Origin: Methylococcaceae bacterium UBA975
GTDB lineage: Bacteria > Pseudomonadota > Gammaproteobacteria > Methylococcales > Cycloclasticaceae
Length of the DNA: 59,274 bases
Direction: 5' to 3'
Assembly (NCBI GenBank): GCA_002292375.1
Contig: DBBV01000022.1
Location: 1 to 59,274 of the forward strand
The position numbers and the translations under genes were made by a program. The notes beneath the pieces were generated by a model that had not been told where the DNA came from, did not search any database, and was given only the letters and a program-made list of their open reading frames with translations. Shown here piece after piece: positions 1 to 7,601 of the stretch (the first letter of the stretch is position 1; each line of letters starts with the position of its first letter).

Positions 1-198
1 TATCAAGGTGTCGTTTTCAATAATGCCAAACAACCGATTCGGTAGCGCTTCTAAAAATGCTGGATCAAACGTGCCAAAGTGCATGCCGGCAAAGGCAAAA
101 ACGAGAGCCGTGCCGGCCAAGCTAATGGCGACTGGGTAGCCCATTAACAAGACAATAAAGACGGCTGCAAACATCCATAATGCGAGGCTCCCATCCAT
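1..198 (-). CDS. dctM: TRAP transporter large permease DctM, N-terminal part
   Basis: This is the N-terminal 66 residues of the large membrane subunit of a TRAP transporter; the rest lies beyond the left edge. DctM forms the substrate channel, and the family imports organic acids using a sodium gradient and a periplasmic binding protein (DctP, not in the window). The start ATG at 198 shares its A with the dctQ stop (TAATG), showing translational coupling. Residues 1-40 form a hydrophobic segment with the MGYPVAISLAGTAL pattern typical of the family. The substrate cannot be told. Confidence 0.85.
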   Translation of the reverse strand, partial: MDGSLALWMFAAVFIVLLMGYPVAISLAGTALVFAFAGMHFGTFDPAFLEALPNRLFGIIENDTLI

Positions 199-707
199 TA
201 TCGAGTCCCCCTGTTGCGTAGCGTGCAAATAGACTTCATCGCCTCAGACAGGCCTTGCAAAAGCAAGAGCGCGGCCATCAGTGGGACCAGTGATTTGAGT
301 AAAAACACGGCATCAAGACCGCCGGCCTCTCTTGAGCCTTCAAGGTAGGACCATGATGTTTGCACATAATCCCAGCTAATATAAATAATGAAAATGCATA
401 CCGGCAGCAATAAGCACAAAGAGCCGATGAGGTTGACCCAGGCGCGACCTTTGCTTCCGAAGAGCTGGTAAAAAATATCCACGCGTACGTGACCGTCTAT
501 TTTTAAGGTGTGGGCGATCGCCAACATAAACACCAGACCGTGCATATAGGTGATGGATTCTTGAAGCGCAATCGAACCCATATTAAATCCGTAACGCAAT
601 ACCACAATGCTAAACATGGTGACAACCATCAGCGTCGTCAGCCAAGCGACACAGTTAGATACTTTCTGGTTAAACGTGTCAATAATAGCGCTAAGTGAGT
701 TGAGCAT
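198..707 (-). CDS. dctQ: TRAP transporter small permease DctQ
   Basis: A 169-residue membrane protein with four predicted helices (about 18-38, 52-70, 90-112, 133-152), the usual topology and length of DctQ, the small subunit that scaffolds DctM in the inner membrane. The family signature around residues 36-80 (RYGFN, ALQE, then a GHVRVDIFY segment) is present. It overlaps dctM by one base. No good Shine-Dalgarno precedes the ATG at 707, and thrB ends only 36 bases upstream, so read-through from thrB is possible. No DctP gene is next to it here. Confidence 0.88.
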   Translation of the reverse strand: MLNSLSAIIDTFNQKVSNCVAWLTTLMVVTMFSIVVLRYGFNMGSIALQESITYMHGLVFMLAIAHTLKIDGHVRVDIFYQLFGSKGRAWVNLIGSLCLLLPVCIFIIYISWDYVQTSWSYLEGSREAGGLDAVFLLKSLVPLMAALLLLQGLSEAMKSICTLRNRGTR

Positions 708-743
708 GGCCGGTGTTGTCGATAGTAAGTGATTTGTTATTAT

Positions 744-1688
744 TCAGCTGAGGCGATAATTGTCAGGAAAGTCACGTCGTGCGAGCAAGATGCGTTTCAT
801 TGCATCCGGGTCTTTTAAATGTGTCATTTCACCTTCTTTTGGGAAATGTACGTCACGTAAACGCGATAGCCAAAAGCGAAAGGCGGCAGCTCTAATCACG
901 ACAGGCCAGCTCTCAATTTCTTTTTTGCTCAGCGGTCTAATCGCCTGATAAGCATCAATGAAGGCCTTATACCTAACGGCGTCTAATAAGCCCTCAGTAT
1001 CGACGCACCAGTCATTGACAGCGACCGCTAAGTCATAGATAAAATAATCATTACAGGCGTAATAAAAATCAATAATGCCAGATAATTCATCACCATTAAA
1101 TAGCGCGTTGTCTCTAAAAAGGTCGGCGTGGATCACGTGCTTATCTAAGGGTAAGGTGTGATAGTTTGTTTGAAAGCTGAGTTCATCATGGATGATCTCA
1201 GCTGAGTTTGAGTCGACTAAGGGTAACAGCAGTTCAGCGGCTTGTTTTCGCCAATACGCGCCGCGACTGTTTTCACGATAACTGTCGAGTTGTAAACTGG
1301 CTTGATGTAGTTTTGCCATCGAGTGACCAATGACTGCACATTGGATGTCGTTAGGATTTTCAACGTCGCTGCCGTTTAAACGTTCGACTAAGGCAGCGGG
1401 TTTACCGTTCAGCTTGGACAAATAATATCCGTTTTTATCGCGAATAGGGTGAGCGCTAGGCACGCCGTGCTCCGACACAAAGGCCATAATGGATAAAAAG
1501 TAGGGGAGTTCCTCGGCCTTAAGTTCTTCAAACAGGGTTAAAACATAGTCACCCTGGCTGGTAGTGACGAAATAATTGGTGTTTTCGATACCTGAGCTAA
1601 TGCCTTGAAAGCTGACGAGCTGCCCTAGCTTGTAATTTTTTAAATGCTCGATTAGTTGAGCACGCTCAACAACGGTATAAACAGACAT
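744..1688 (-). CDS. thrB: Homoserine kinase (APH-fold type)
   Basis: A 314-residue protein of the homoserine kinase II family, which phosphorylates L-homoserine with ATP in threonine synthesis and has the aminoglycoside phosphotransferase fold rather than the GHMP fold of E. coli ThrB. The kinase catalytic loop HADLFRDN lies at 187-194 (catalytic D189, metal-binding N194), and the second metal-binding Asp is D207 in GIIDF. Length is normal. It sits directly downstream of a DUF2782 gene and near polA, the same order as in Pseudomonas, which supports thrB over another APH-fold kinase. Confidence 0.9.
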   Translation of the reverse strand: MSVYTVVERAQLIEHLKNYKLGQLVSFQGISSGIENTNYFVTTSQGDYVLTLFEELKAEELPYFLSIMAFVSEHGVPSAHPIRDKNGYYLSKLNGKPAALVERLNGSDVENPNDIQCAVIGHSMAKLHQASLQLDSYRENSRGAYWRKQAAELLLPLVDSNSAEIIHDELSFQTNYHTLPLDKHVIHADLFRDNALFNGDELSGIIDFYYACNDYFIYDLAVAVNDWCVDTEGLLDAVRYKAFIDAYQAIRPLSKKEIESWPVVIRAAAFRFWLSRLRDVHFPKEGEMTHLKDPDAMKRILLARRDFPDNYRLS

Positions 1689-1709
1689 AGTGAAGAACGT
1701 GTGGTGGGT

Positions 1710-2051
1710 TTACCAGCTAAGCAATAACCATTGTGGGATGTTCATGCCTTCCTCAAGCGCGCTGCGTCGTGTTTCTAAGTCGCCGTCACCGTCGGTATCA
1801 ACAAGGTAGTAGGCAGGTGCGCCTTCAGGTGAGATCTTTACCATATAAACACTGCCATTTACGCTGTATTCGGTAATGGTCTCTTTCTTTTTTCGAGTGA
1901 TAGTAAGGTCAGGCTTCATGTTTTCACCGCTGACTATTTGAGACGGTAACTCGGGTGGCTCAGGAACAATGATCGGCTGAGCGTCTTTAGCCGTTACATT
2001 GGCGGTATACGTGATTAATAACAACACAAGAACGGCGAGTAGACGTGACAT
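1710..2051 (-). CDS. DUF2782 periplasmic protein
   Basis: A 113-residue secreted protein with a clear signal peptide (about 1-21, ending TANVTA). The mature part has the DUF2782 pattern: a basic TITRKK stretch, ITEYSVNGSVYMVKISP, then YYLVDTDGDGDLETRR and a C-terminal WLLLSW. The acidic DTDGDGD loop near residue 85-91 resembles a metal-binding loop, but no function is known. It lies 21 bases upstream of thrB on the same strand, an arrangement conserved in pseudomonads, so it is probably co-transcribed with thrB. Confidence 0.85.
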   Translation of the reverse strand: MSRLLAVLVLLLITYTANVTAKDAQPIIVPEPPELPSQIVSGENMKPDLTITRKKKETITEYSVNGSVYMVKISPEGAPAYYLVDTDGDGDLETRRSALEEGMNIPQWLLLSW

Positions 2052-2140
2052 GGTTTTTCCTTTGAACTAAATAGACGGCTTAATTATGACACTATCTGCC
2101 CAGGTTTGTACAACTTGACTTAAGTCCCTAATTAAACCGA

Positions 2141-2818
2141 TTAAAGCTCGAGCAATACTTGTTCTTCTTTTGCTGAGGGTGCAAAACCGCGCTGCTCATA
2201 AAAATCGAAAATGGCGTTGAGTACTTCATCGGGTGTTTCGCAAATTTGGATAAGCTCCAAGTCGCTCTCTGAAATCGTGCCTTCGGCGATCAGGGTGTCA
2301 CTAAACCAGTCGAGCAAACCACGCCAAAATGTCTCATTGACGAGGATAATGGGGATTTTTCTAGACTTGCCGGTTTGAATTAATGTCAAAATTTCTGCCA
2401 ACTCGTCTAAGGTACCGAAGCCGCCGGGTAGTACCACGTAGGCCGTAGCGTACTTAACAAACATTACCTTACGGGCAAAAAAATGTCGGAAACTGATATT
2501 GATGTCTTGATAGGCGTTGGCTTTTTGTTCATGGGGTAATTGAATATTTAAGCCGATGCTAGAGGAGGCGCCAGCAAACGCCCCTTTATTGGCCGCTTCC
2601 ATCAAACCAGGCCCGCCGCCGCTGATAATCGAAAAGCCCGCGTTGGATAAAGCTAAGGCGATCGCTTCGGTGCGTTTATAATCCGGGTGATCGGCTTTTA
2701 AACGGGCTGAGCCGTACATGGTTACCGCAGGGGCAATAGGCGAAAGCTGTTCAAATCCGTTAACGAATTCGGACATAATCTGAAAAACTTTCCACGCTTC
2801 TTGTTTTTGTTTGTCCAT
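2141..2818 (-). CDS. LOG family protein (nucleotide 5'-monophosphate phosphoribohydrolase-like)
   Basis: A 225-residue cytosolic Rossmann-fold protein of the LOG/TIGR00730 family. The two diagnostic motifs are GGGPGLMEA at 67-75 and PGGFGTLDE at 131-139, the latter carrying the catalytic-type Glu. Family members release ribose 5-phosphate from AMP, other nucleoside monophosphates or cytokinin nucleotides; PpnN-like bacterial members act in purine turnover. Which substrate is used here cannot be told. It is divergent from polA with about 80 bases between the two starts. Confidence 0.85.
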   Translation of the reverse strand: MDKQKQEAWKVFQIMSEFVNGFEQLSPIAPAVTMYGSARLKADHPDYKRTEAIALALSNAGFSIISGGGPGLMEAANKGAFAGASSSIGLNIQLPHEQKANAYQDINISFRHFFARKVMFVKYATAYVVLPGGFGTLDELAEILTLIQTGKSRKIPIILVNETFWRGLLDWFSDTLIAEGTISESDLELIQICETPDEVLNAIFDFYEQRGFAPSAKEEQVLLEL

Positions 2819-2901
2819 AATGAGTCCTTCATGGTTGGAGATAACATCTTAGCTGTGCTAGACAGTATAATCGCCGAATAATAAAAATCGGATAATTTTA
2901 G

Positions 2902-5616
2902 ATGACAGAAAAAAAATTAGTGTTGGTCGATGGTTCTTCTTACTTGTTTCGTGCATACCACGCGTTGCCCTTATTGACTAACTCAAAAGGTGAGTACACT
3001 AATGCCATCTTAGGGGTGGCCAATATGTTGAAAAAATTGGTCGATAGTTATCCGGACGCTTATTTTGGAGTCATCTTTGATGCCCCCGGTAAAACCTTTC
3101 GCAATGATTTGTATGCTGAATATAAGGCTAATCGCACCAGCATGCCGGACGAGTTAAGAGAACAAATAAAGCCGCTGCATAAGCTGATTAAAGCGATGGG
3201 CCTGCCCTTGGTAATGGAAGACGGTGTGGAGGCAGACGACGTGATTGGCACGCTGGCGCAGCAAGCTCAAGCGGCTGGGCTCCAAGTGATTATTTCGACC
3301 GGCGATAAAGACATTGCACAATTGGTCACGGATAAAATATCGCTGATCAATACAATGAATAATCAGTGGCTCGATGAAGCTGGTGTGATCGAAAAATTCG
3401 GTGTGCCTGCAAACAGGATTGTTGATTACCTCGCCTTAATGGGCGACACCTCAGATAATATTCCGGGGATACCCAAGGTCGGGCCAAAAACGGCGGCTAA
3501 GTGGATTAATGAATACGGTTCATTGGATGGTGTGATAGCGCGTGCGGGTGAAATAAAAGGCAAGGTGGGTGAAAGCTTGCGCGAACATATCGACGCAATT
3601 CCGCTATCAAAAGAATTGGTCACTATCCGTTGCGATGTGCCGTTGCACGAGTCGCCGGAAGAGTTGGTCAGGGTCGAGCAAGATGTAGACACCTTGCGTG
3701 AGATGCTGAGCCATTTCGAATTTAAAAGTTGGTTAAAGCAGCTGCAAGGCGGAACGGTGAGGAGCGCACAACAGGTGGTTGAAGACGATACGCCCCCGCC
3801 CGCGGCCGAGCTTAAGGTAGAAACGATACTGAGCGAGACAGATTTTAATCGTTGGTTGGCAGTGCTATCAAAAGCCGAGTTGTTTGCCTTTGATACCGAA
3901 ACAACCAGCTTGGATTACACCAAAGCCTTGATTGTGGGTGTGTCGTTTGCGGTAGAGGCGGGGCATGCCGCTTATGTGCCGGTCGCGCACCAGTACCCTG
4001 GCGCACCAGAACAGTTATCTAGGCAGTGGGTGTTAGACCAGCTAAAGCCCCTATTAGAATCGGATTCGGTGTTTAAAGTGGGTCAAAATTTAAAATATGA
4101 CGCCAATGTGTTAGCCAATCACGGTGTTCATATGCGGGGCATTAAACACGATACGATGCTGCAGTCCTATGTGTTTAACAGTACGGCCACCCGGCATAAT
4201 ATGGATGCCTTGGCTGAAAAATACCTTGGCCAGCAAACCATTCATTACGAAGCGCTCGCGGGCAAGGGAGCCAAGCAAATTTGTTTTGATCAAGTGGCCA
4301 TCGAATTAGCAGCACCGTATGCCGCTGAAGATGCCGATGTTACCTTGCGTTTGCATCAGCAGCTATTTAAGAAACTAAGCGCTATCGAACGCCTACAAAC
4401 GGTGTACGAAACCATTGAAATGCCATTGGTGCCTGTGTTGGCGCGGATGGAACAAGGCGGGGTGTTGGTGGATGCCGAGATGCTGCTAAAGCAGAGCCAC
4501 GAATTGGCGGGGAAAATTCAAGTACTGGAAGCGCAGGCCCATCAAGTGGCGGGGCAGCCTTTTAACTTAGGCTCGCCAAAACAAATTCAAGAAATCTTAT
4601 ACGACAAGTTAGGCTTGCCGGTGTTGAAAAAAACGCCTAAAGGCCAACCATCAACAGCAGAAACGGTAATGCAAGAGTTAGCGATCGATTTCCCCTTGCC
4701 GCGATTAATTCTTGAGCACCGTAGCCTCAGTAAGTTGAAGTCTACATATACCGATAAATTACCGAAACAAATTAACCCAGTGACTGGGCGCGTGCACACC
4801 TCTTACCATCAGGCAGTCGCGGCAACAGGGCGTTTGTCGTCGTCGGATCCTAATTTACAAAATATTCCGGTGAGAACTGAAGAGGGACGTCGTATCCGCC
4901 AAGCCTTTATCGCCGAACCGGGGTATACCGTGTTGGCGGCCGATTATTCGCAAATCGAACTGCGTATCATGGCGCATTTATCGCAAGACGCGGGTCTGTT
5001 GCAGGCGTTTAAAGACGGCTTGGATGTCCATAAGGCGACCGCGGCAGAAGTTTTTGGCGTGCCGTTAGAGCAGGTAGAAGACCACCAACGGCGGTCTGCA
5101 AAAGCCATTAACTTTGGTTTGATTTATGGTATGTCAGCCTTTGGTCTTGCTAAGCAGTTGGACATTGATCGTGGTTCGGCGCAAGGTTATATCGACCTGT
5201 ATTTTGATCGCTATCCCGGGGTAAAAAAATACATGGATGAGACGCGCGAACTGGCGCGTGAGCAAGGCTATATTGAAACGCTGTTTGGGCGTCGCCTGTA
5301 TTTACCGGATATTAATGCAAAAAATGGCCAGCTCAGGCAGTACGCTGAGCGAACTGCGATTAATGCGCCGATGCAGGGCACGGCGGCGGACATTATTAAA
5401 CTCGCCATGCTGTCGGTAGATGGCTGGTTGCAAGCCGAAAAGCCACCGGTACGGATGGTAATGCAAGTGCACGATGAGTTGGTTTTTGAAGTTGAAGCGG
5501 CGTATGTAGAGCAAGCGACGACAAGGATTAGGCAAAAAATGGGTGCTGCTGCGTGTTTAGATGTGCCGCTCATCGTTGATGTGGGTACGGGAGAAAATTG
5601 GGATCAAGCGCACTAG
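2902..5616 (+). CDS. polA: DNA polymerase I
   Basis: A complete 904-residue DNA polymerase I, used for Okazaki fragment maturation and repair. The N-terminal 5'-3' exonuclease (about 1-290) is followed by an intact 3'-5' proofreading domain: Exo I DTETT at 331-335, Exo II GQNLKYD and Exo III YAAEDAD. The polymerase domain has motif A DYSQIELR from D681, motif B RRSAKAINFGLIYG and motif C VHDE at 856-859. All catalytic acids are kept, so proofreading should be active. A TATAAT at 2866-2871 is a likely -10, but no good -35 is seen. A small RNA candidate follows it. Confidence 0.98.
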   Translation: MTEKKLVLVDGSSYLFRAYHALPLLTNSKGEYTNAILGVANMLKKLVDSYPDAYFGVIFDAPGKTFRNDLYAEYKANRTSMPDELREQIKPLHKLIKAMGLPLVMEDGVEADDVIGTLAQQAQAAGLQVIISTGDKDIAQLVTDKISLINTMNNQWLDEAGVIEKFGVPANRIVDYLALMGDTSDNIPGIPKVGPKTAAKWINEYGSLDGVIARAGEIKGKVGESLREHIDAIPLSKELVTIRCDVPLHESPEELVRVEQDVDTLREMLSHFEFKSWLKQLQGGTVRSAQQVVEDDTPPPAAELKVETILSETDFNRWLAVLSKAELFAFDTETTSLDYTKALIVGVSFAVEAGHAAYVPVAHQYPGAPEQLSRQWVLDQLKPLLESDSVFKVGQNLKYDANVLANHGVHMRGIKHDTMLQSYVFNSTATRHNMDALAEKYLGQQTIHYEALAGKGAKQICFDQVAIELAAPYAAEDADVTLRLHQQLFKKLSAIERLQTVYETIEMPLVPVLARMEQGGVLVDAEMLLKQSHELAGKIQVLEAQAHQVAGQPFNLGSPKQIQEILYDKLGLPVLKKTPKGQPSTAETVMQELAIDFPLPRLILEHRSLSKLKSTYTDKLPKQINPVTGRVHTSYHQAVAATGRLSSSDPNLQNIPVRTEEGRRIRQAFIAEPGYTVLAADYSQIELRIMAHLSQDAGLLQAFKDGLDVHKATAAEVFGVPLEQVEDHQRRSAKAINFGLIYGMSAFGLAKQLDIDRGSAQGYIDLYFDRYPGVKKYMDETRELAREQGYIETLFGRRLYLPDINAKNGQLRQYAERTAINAPMQGTAADIIKLAMLSVDGWLQAEKPPVRMVMQVHDELVFEVEAAYVEQATTRIRQKMGAAACLDVPLIVDVGTGENWDQAH

Positions 5617-5679
5617 TTTTGCTGTTTTGGCGGCGGTTAGGTTCGCTCTACTGTTTGCTCGCTGGAGGTAAATAGTATC

Positions 5680-5816
5680 AGGTTGAACTTTTGCTTCAAG
5701 TGGGTGTCGAATGGATGTGTCGTTAGACATAGCTTGCTCTCCTCCCCCTTCCCTTGAGCAGGTTCTTCTGGCCATTGACGACCAGACCTTAAGCCTCGAC
5801 TACGAGGCTTTTTTTT
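5680..5816 (+). ncRNA. Candidate small RNA between polA and engB
   Basis: The 198-base polA-engB gap ends in a perfect intrinsic terminator about 175 bases after polA, too far to be a plain polA terminator. Before it lie a small hairpin (TTGAA 5683-5687 with TTCAA 5695-5699), a 7-bp stem (5733-5739 with 5756-5762, one G-U pair) that displays a 16-base C-rich loop TCCTCCCCCTTCCCTT, and a TCTGG/CCAGA stem (5767-5771/5782-5786). The same locus encodes Spot 42 in enterics and ErsA in Pseudomonas. The 5' end is a guess: TAGTAT at 5673-5678 could be a -10 but has no clear -35, so transcription could instead start elsewhere or come from polA processing. Confidence 0.55.
5791..5816 (+). terminator. 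Intrinsic terminator of the polA/sRNA unit
   Basis: An 8-bp perfect stem AAGCCTCG/CGAGGCTT (5791-5798, 5803-5810) with a 4-base loop ACTA is followed by six more T's on the plus strand. The last T's overlap the engB stop codon on the other strand. There is no T-run on the minus-strand side, so it works rightward only. Confidence 0.85.
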
Positions 5817-6423
5817 ATGCTTTTTTGGGCTCGTCAAGGTGGGCGTCTAACCAATGGTGCAGCTGTTCGATCCCTTCTTTCTTTAAGGAAGAAAATAATT
5901 CGACCTGGGTGGTTGCGGTTGAATCCTTGAGTTGCTTTTGCACGGCAAATAAGGTGTTTTTTGCGCCGTTGCGGTTGAGTTTGTCTGCCTTTGTTAAAGC
6001 AATAAAGACGTCCAGATTTAAATGTGCGGCGTAGTTAATCATCTGCAAGTCGTATTCTGCCAGGGAGCGGCGAATATCGACCAGTAACACAAGGCCGTTG
6101 AGTGCTTTTCTCTTTTCCATGTAGCGCTCAAGTTCTTTCTGCCATTTTAATTGAACATTAAGGGGCACCTTAGCGTAACCATAACCGGGCAGGTCAACTA
6201 AGCAACGACGCTCATCCAGTTTAAAGTACACCAGTTCTTGTGTCCTGCCCGGCGTTTTACTGGTTCTGGCCAAACTTTTCTGGTTACACAATGTGTTGAT
6301 GGCACTAGATTTTCCAGCGTTCGACCGGCCAGCAAAGGCGACTTCGTAGTCGATACCTTCAGGCGTCGTTTGCAGATTGGGTGCGCTGAGCATAAACTCA
6401 GCTCGGTGATAAAGAGGATTCAT
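5815..6423 (-). CDS. engB: Ribosome biogenesis GTPase EngB (YihA/YsxC)
   Basis: A 202-residue small GTPase needed for assembly of the 50S ribosomal subunit. Seen: P-loop GRSNAGKSS at 32-40, the switch II motif DLPGYGYAKV and the guanine-specificity motif TKAD. Length matches the family. It converges on polA with the small RNA candidate between them, the order found in enterics and pseudomonads. Confidence 0.95.
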   Translation of the reverse strand: MNPLYHRAEFMLSAPNLQTTPEGIDYEVAFAGRSNAGKSSAINTLCNQKSLARTSKTPGRTQELVYFKLDERRCLVDLPGYGYAKVPLNVQLKWQKELERYMEKRKALNGLVLLVDIRRSLAEYDLQMINYAAHLNLDVFIALTKADKLNRNGAKNTLFAVQKQLKDSTATTQVELFSSLKKEGIEQLHHWLDAHLDEPKKA

Positions 6424-6582
6424 GATTTAAGGGCCTTTTACAAGTTACCGTATTGTACCGGAGACAGTAAATTGAATGTTGGCGACAACAAATGTCAGAT
6501 AAAAAACTAAACTGTCGGTAGTTTTATTGTAAAATCTGCACTTGTATATACTATTAGATCAATAGATTTTGGAGAAATAAAG

Positions 6583-6885
6583 ATGGGTAGAACCTCGTTA
6601 ACGATAGTAAGTTTAATGTTGCTAGCATCAGCTAACTCAATGGCGGGTGATGCTGCAGCGGGTAAGGCGAAATCTGCACAATGTGCAGCCTGTCATGGTG
6701 CAGCTGGTATAAGCCCAATGGGGCTGTACCCTAATTTGGCTGGGCAAAAAGAACAATATTTGGCGAAGCAAATGAACGATTTTCGTTCTGCTAAACGCAA
6801 AGATCCTACCATGCAAGCCATGATGGCCGCGTTATCGGATAGTGACGTAGCAAATCTTGCGGCGTATTATGCCGGTATTAAGTAA
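6583..6885 (+). CDS. Monohaem class I cytochrome c (c553-like)
   Basis: A 100-residue periplasmic cytochrome c. A signal peptide (about 1-21, cleavage after SMA) precedes a single haem site CAACH at 34-38; the Met axial ligand is likely in the PTMQAMMA segment. It resembles one half of cytochrome c4, the next gene 10-20 bases downstream, so the two probably form one electron-transfer operon that delivers electrons to a terminal oxidase. The ATG at 6583 follows a good Shine-Dalgarno (GGAGAAATAAAG). The larger neighbours ResB, CcsA and DsbA supply haem attachment. Confidence 0.9.
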   Translation: MGRTSLTIVSLMLLASANSMAGDAAAGKAKSAQCAACHGAAGISPMGLYPNLAGQKEQYLAKQMNDFRSAKRKDPTMQAMMAALSDSDVANLAAYYAGIK

Positions 6886-6906
6886 TTAATTAGGTTGGAA
6901 TTAGGA

Positions 6907-7512
6907 ATGAAATTAAATGTTTTAAGGCTGTGTTTTTTTGCTGCATTGATATCAGTCAATGCATTTGCTGCGGGTGATATAGAGGCGGGTCGTGCTAAAG
7001 CGGCTATGTGTGCAGGGTGTCATGGGCCAAATGGTAATAGCCAAAACCCCGTGTGGCCGAAATTAGCGGGTCAGCACGCATTCTATATTGAAAAGGAGTT
7101 GCGCGACTTCCAAAATAAAAGCAGAGATGATGCAACTATGGCGCCGATGGCTATTGGTTTAAGTGCTGTGGACATAGAAAATATCGCTGCGTTTTTTGCC
7201 AGTGTGCCTTCTACTGTTGAGGCGGCGAGTGCAGATAAAATTAAATTGGGCGAAAAGCTGTACCGCGGTGGTAAGGTGGACAATGGTTTGCCGGCCTGTA
7301 TTGCTTGCCACGGACCTAATGGTGCAGGCAGTGCGCCAGCCCGTTTTCCTCGTATTGGCGGTCAGCATGCTGCGTACTTAGAGAAAGCACTAAAAGACTT
7401 TAAGGCAGAAACTCGTGATAACGATCACCAAGCGATGATGAGAGATATCGCAGGCCGAATGAGCAACAAAGAGATTGAAGCAGTTTCTTCCTATATTTCT
7501 GGCCTACACTAA
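6907..7512 (+). CDS. Dihaem cytochrome c4
   Basis: A 201-residue periplasmic dihaem cytochrome with a signal peptide (1-22) and haem sites CAGCH at 35-39 and CIACH at 131-135, each in a class I domain. Cytochrome c4 carries electrons from the bc1 complex to terminal oxidases such as cbb3. I place the start at the ATG at 6907 (MKLNVL) rather than an in-frame TTG at 6895, because it gives a clean signal peptide. A strong terminator follows the stop, separating it from resB. Confidence 0.92.
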   Translation: MKLNVLRLCFFAALISVNAFAAGDIEAGRAKAAMCAGCHGPNGNSQNPVWPKLAGQHAFYIEKELRDFQNKSRDDATMAPMAIGLSAVDIENIAAFFASVPSTVEAASADKIKLGEKLYRGGKVDNGLPACIACHGPNGAGSAPARFPRIGGQHAAYLEKALKDFKAETRDNDHQAMMRDIAGRMSNKEIEAVSSYISGLH

Positions 7513-7530
7513 GCCGATTATTTCTTATAA

Positions 7531-7557
7531 AAGGGGCAACATAGTTGCCCTTTTTTC
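7531..7557 (+). terminator. Intrinsic terminator after cytochrome c4
   Basis: Stem GGGCAAC/GTTGCCC (7534-7540, 7544-7550) with a 3-base ATA loop and a run of six T's, extended by A-T pairs at the base. It ends the cytochrome transcript and shows that the longest reading of the next frame (start at 7545) is not the real gene start. Confidence 0.9.
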
Positions 7558-7601
7558 TTTTAGATCTGTGCGCTCGGCATGAGGTTCTATCATCCTGTTC
7601 T

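Noticed and set aside
5617..5814. Protein-coding frame in the polA-engB gap on either strand
   Set aside because: Frames there run into polA or engB or over the terminator and lack start signals; the hairpins argue for an RNA.
7545..7601. Longer N terminus of ResB starting at 7545
   Set aside because: The start falls in the hairpin of the cytochrome c4 terminator and has no ribosome-binding site; the ATG at 7602 fits better.
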